This document shows positions 13,938-15,160 of a stretch of DNA of 15,160 nt, one piece after another. Position numbers and translations under genes: made by a program. Below the pieces are notes generated by a model that was not told where the DNA came from, ran no database searches, and saw only the letters and a list, made by a program, of their open reading frames with translations. This DNA comes from Lentisphaerota bacterium (lineage in GTDB: Bacteria; Verrucomicrobiota; Kiritimatiellia; JAAZAB01). The stretch covers positions 1 to 15,160 of the forward strand of contig JACQHI010000371.1 in the NCBI GenBank assembly GCA_016199105.1, read 5' to 3'. Every line of letters begins with the position of its first letter. Position 1 is the stretch's first letter.

Positions 13938-14498
13938 ATGAAAATACTGTTGTGCATTTGTCTGGTCGTTTCGCTGGTCGCCTGCTCCAAAAAACAGGAG
14001 CCGAACAAGGAGGAAACCATCCGGATCGTCGTGGAACACGAAAAGAAGGCCGAGGGACCCGCCGGCCCGATGAAGCGCATGGATCGCAACAGGGACGAAG
14101 AAAAACCGGATCGTCGTGAGATCCCTTCGCCGCAGCCTTCATCCCGACCTTCAGAGTCGGGACCGGTCACGCCCCTCCCCGCCAATGTGACCGACGCCGG
14201 AACGCCGGCGCCGCCCTCCGGTCCGCTCCCCGAGGAGGCGTTTATCCACCGGCAGGAAAACCGGGCAGTGGTCAAGGAACTGGTGGACAGTGATCCACGC
14301 GTTCGCGAGCTGATCAAACAGGGCAACATTTCCGCGTTGACGCAATATCTGGTCGAAAGTCATCCCCTGGAACTGGACAAGCTAGCCAAAGACGCCGTCA
14401 TCAAAGACCGCCAGAAAATCGCCGCTTTTTTAAGCCGGGGGCTGATGCGCCGGGGGACTTTGATGAAAGAGCGCACTGTCCAAACGCAAGGACCATGA
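13938..14498 (+). CDS. Predicted lipoprotein, unknown function
   Basis: 186 residues from ATG 13938, with GGAGGTG overlapping the stop codon of the cyclase gene, so the two are coupled. MKILLCICLVVSLVACSKK is a short lipoprotein signal with the lipobox LVAC and Cys16 as the likely lipidated residue. Residues 20-60 are highly charged (Lys/Glu/Arg), 62-98 are Pro/Ser-rich and probably unstructured, and 100-170 form a helical, leucine-containing domain (VVKELVDSDPRVRELIKQGNISALTQYLVESHP). The C-terminal domain resembles no family I can name. Being next to a receptor-type cyclase, it may serve as an envelope partner that senses or presents a signal, but that is inference. A seven-base hairpin (14142-14162) lies inside the coding part of the Pro-rich region. 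Confidence 0.88.
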   Translation: MKILLCICLVVSLVACSKKQEPNKEETIRIVVEHEKKAEGPAGPMKRMDRNRDEEKPDRREIPSPQPSSRPSESGPVTPLPANVTDAGTPAPPSGPLPEEAFIHRQENRAVVKELVDSDPRVRELIKQGNISALTQYLVESHPLELDKLAKDAVIKDRQKIAAFLSRGLMRRGTLMKERTVQTQGP

Positions 14499-14544
14499 GA
14501 AACCACAAGAAAAGCGCGAAAACAAGGAAAAACAGCTAAAACAA

Positions 14545-14653
14545 GATTCTGCTGAAAAACCCGCCCGGTGGGGTCACCGGGCCTACAAAAGGCCCTTTTC
14601 TTGTAGGCCGTGTGACCTCACGCGGCGTTAATCCGGGGTTTTTCAGCGGAATC
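14545..14653. repeat. 109-base near-palindromic element (REP/MITE-like or bidirectional terminator)
   Basis: The outer arms GATTCTGCTGAAAAACCC (14545-14562) and its complement (14636-14653) pair over 18 bases with one mismatch. The inner arms GGCCTACAA (14580-14588) and TTGTAGGCC (14601-14609) pair perfectly, extended inward by AAGG/CCTT and outward by GGTCAC/GTGACC plus GTG/CAC. Two-thirds of the element is thus self-complementary. It fills the gap between the convergent lipoprotein and SDR genes. The right arm supplies the first bases of the SDR stop codon (14652-14654). Either strand could form a hairpin with T-rich stretches. Confidence 0.85.
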
Positions 14654-15160
14654 AAACATACATCATTTTACGGGTCATGCCGCCGTCCACCGTGAAACAG
14701 GCGCCGGTGATGAAGGAGGCCTGCGGGGCGGCCAGATACAGGATCAGTGCGGCGATATCGTCGGGGGTTCCGACCCGGCCGGCGGGATGCTGGCGATGAT
14801 CCGCCTCCCGCAGGGTCTCGGGGCGCCGGTTCTTCTTTTTCTTCCAACCCGAAACGTCGATCCAGCCGGGCGCGATGCAATTGACGCGGATCGCGGGGCC
14901 CAGGCTCACCGCCAGGGCGTGCGTGAGGGCCACCAGGCCGCCTTTCGATGCGGAATAAGCCTCCGTGTTGGCTTCCGACATCAAGGCGCGGGTGGACGCG
15001 ATATTGACGATGACGCCTCCCTGTTTCCGGAGATGGGGTGCCGCATATTTCGACATGAGAAAGGCGCCGGTCAGGTTGACGGCGAGAACGCGATTCCACT
15101 CCCGCAGACTGAGTTGGGCGAGGGGTTTGGACGCCATGATGCCGGCATTGTTCACCAGGA
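14652..15160 (-). CDS. Short-chain dehydrogenase/reductase, C-terminal part (runs off window)
   Basis: The frame is open to the right edge, so the N-terminal Rossmann segment with the TGxxxGxG cofactor motif is outside the window. About 169 residues are present. The first visible residues are LVNNAGIM, the conserved NNAG structural motif; the GTG at 15155 is internal and not a start. The catalytic set is intact: Ser in VNIASTRA, then Tyr 13 residues later in YSASK with the Lys four residues on. The closing block ITGACFTVDGGMTRKMMYV is the usual SDR C-terminus (TGxxxxVDGG), so the protein is not shortened. It should be a NAD(P)H-dependent oxidoreductase of a sugar, alcohol or fatty-acyl substrate, which sequence alone does not settle. 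The stop codon overlaps the neighbouring palindrome. Confidence 0.94.
   Translation of the reverse strand, partial: LVNNAGIMASKPLAQLSLREWNRVLAVNLTGAFLMSKYAAPHLRKQGGVIVNIASTRALMSEANTEAYSASKGGLVALTHALAVSLGPAIRVNCIAPGWIDVSGWKKKKNRRPETLREADHRQHPAGRVGTPDDIAALILYLAAPQASFITGACFTVDGGMTRKMMYV

Noticed and set aside
14142..14162. Hairpin TCCCGAC/GTCGGGA as an intrinsic terminator
   Set aside because: It lies inside the lipoprotein coding region and has no T-run after it.
14545..14653. Integron attC site
   Set aside because: The size and folding fit loosely, but the required GTTRRRY/RYYYAAC core sites are not present at the ends and there is no gene cassette array.

Overview
The window looks like a chromosomal segment of a GC-rich bacterium, most likely from the PVC superphylum (Kiritimatiellota, Lentisphaerota or Verrucomicrobiota) or a similar environmental lineage. 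That placement is an inference. It rests on a carbohydrate-degradation operon of a kind common there (sialidase-fold protein, DapA/NanA-type aldolase, heparinase-like protein), a MtaA/CmuA-type UroD-like protein, and several short intergenic repeat types. No rRNA, tRNA, CRISPR array, transposase or phage gene was seen.

Layout. (1) 1-3813, minus strand: a five-gene, tightly coupled operon read from right to left. It encodes a sialidase-like Asp-box protein, a DapA/NanA-family aldolase, two small proteins that look like diverged paralogues of each other, and the N-terminal part of a heparinase II/III-like protein that leaves the window at base 1. (2) 3814-4210: an AT-rich intergenic region with two repeat families. 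(3) 4211-4426, plus: a small unrecognised proline-rich protein. (4) 4429-5553, minus: a PLP-dependent D-threonine aldolase/D-serine dehydratase-like enzyme. (5) 5655-11354, plus: a strong sigma70-like promoter followed by nusA-infB-rbfA-truB-ribF, every junction overlapping by 1-4 bases. This is the conserved transcription/translation operon, without rimP in front and without rpsO behind. (6) 11362-12426, minus: a UroD-like corrinoid methyltransferase-family protein. (7) 12544-14498, plus: a membrane-bound HAMP/class III adenylyl cyclase followed by a lipoprotein. (8) 14545-14653: a 109-base near-palindrome. (9) 14652-15160, minus: an SDR oxidoreductase cut by the window edge.

How the parts fit. 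The housekeeping operon is an island between catabolic or signalling genes. Convergent neighbours end within 2-7 bases of each other (4426/4429 and 11354/11362), with no room for ordinary terminators. The left operon probably processes a sugar-acid-containing glycan: the heparinase-like and sialidase-like proteins would release sugars and the aldolase would cleave the resulting keto-acid. The two small paralogues between the aldolase and the heparinase-like gene are the least understood part and the best candidate for something undescribed.

Repeats are the second theme. They include a palindromic element read in frame inside the IF2 linker, inverted copies of a TGACARAATCATT unit before the sialidase operon, short tandem runs at 3869 and 12444, and the large palindrome at 14545, whose arm overlaps the SDR stop codon.
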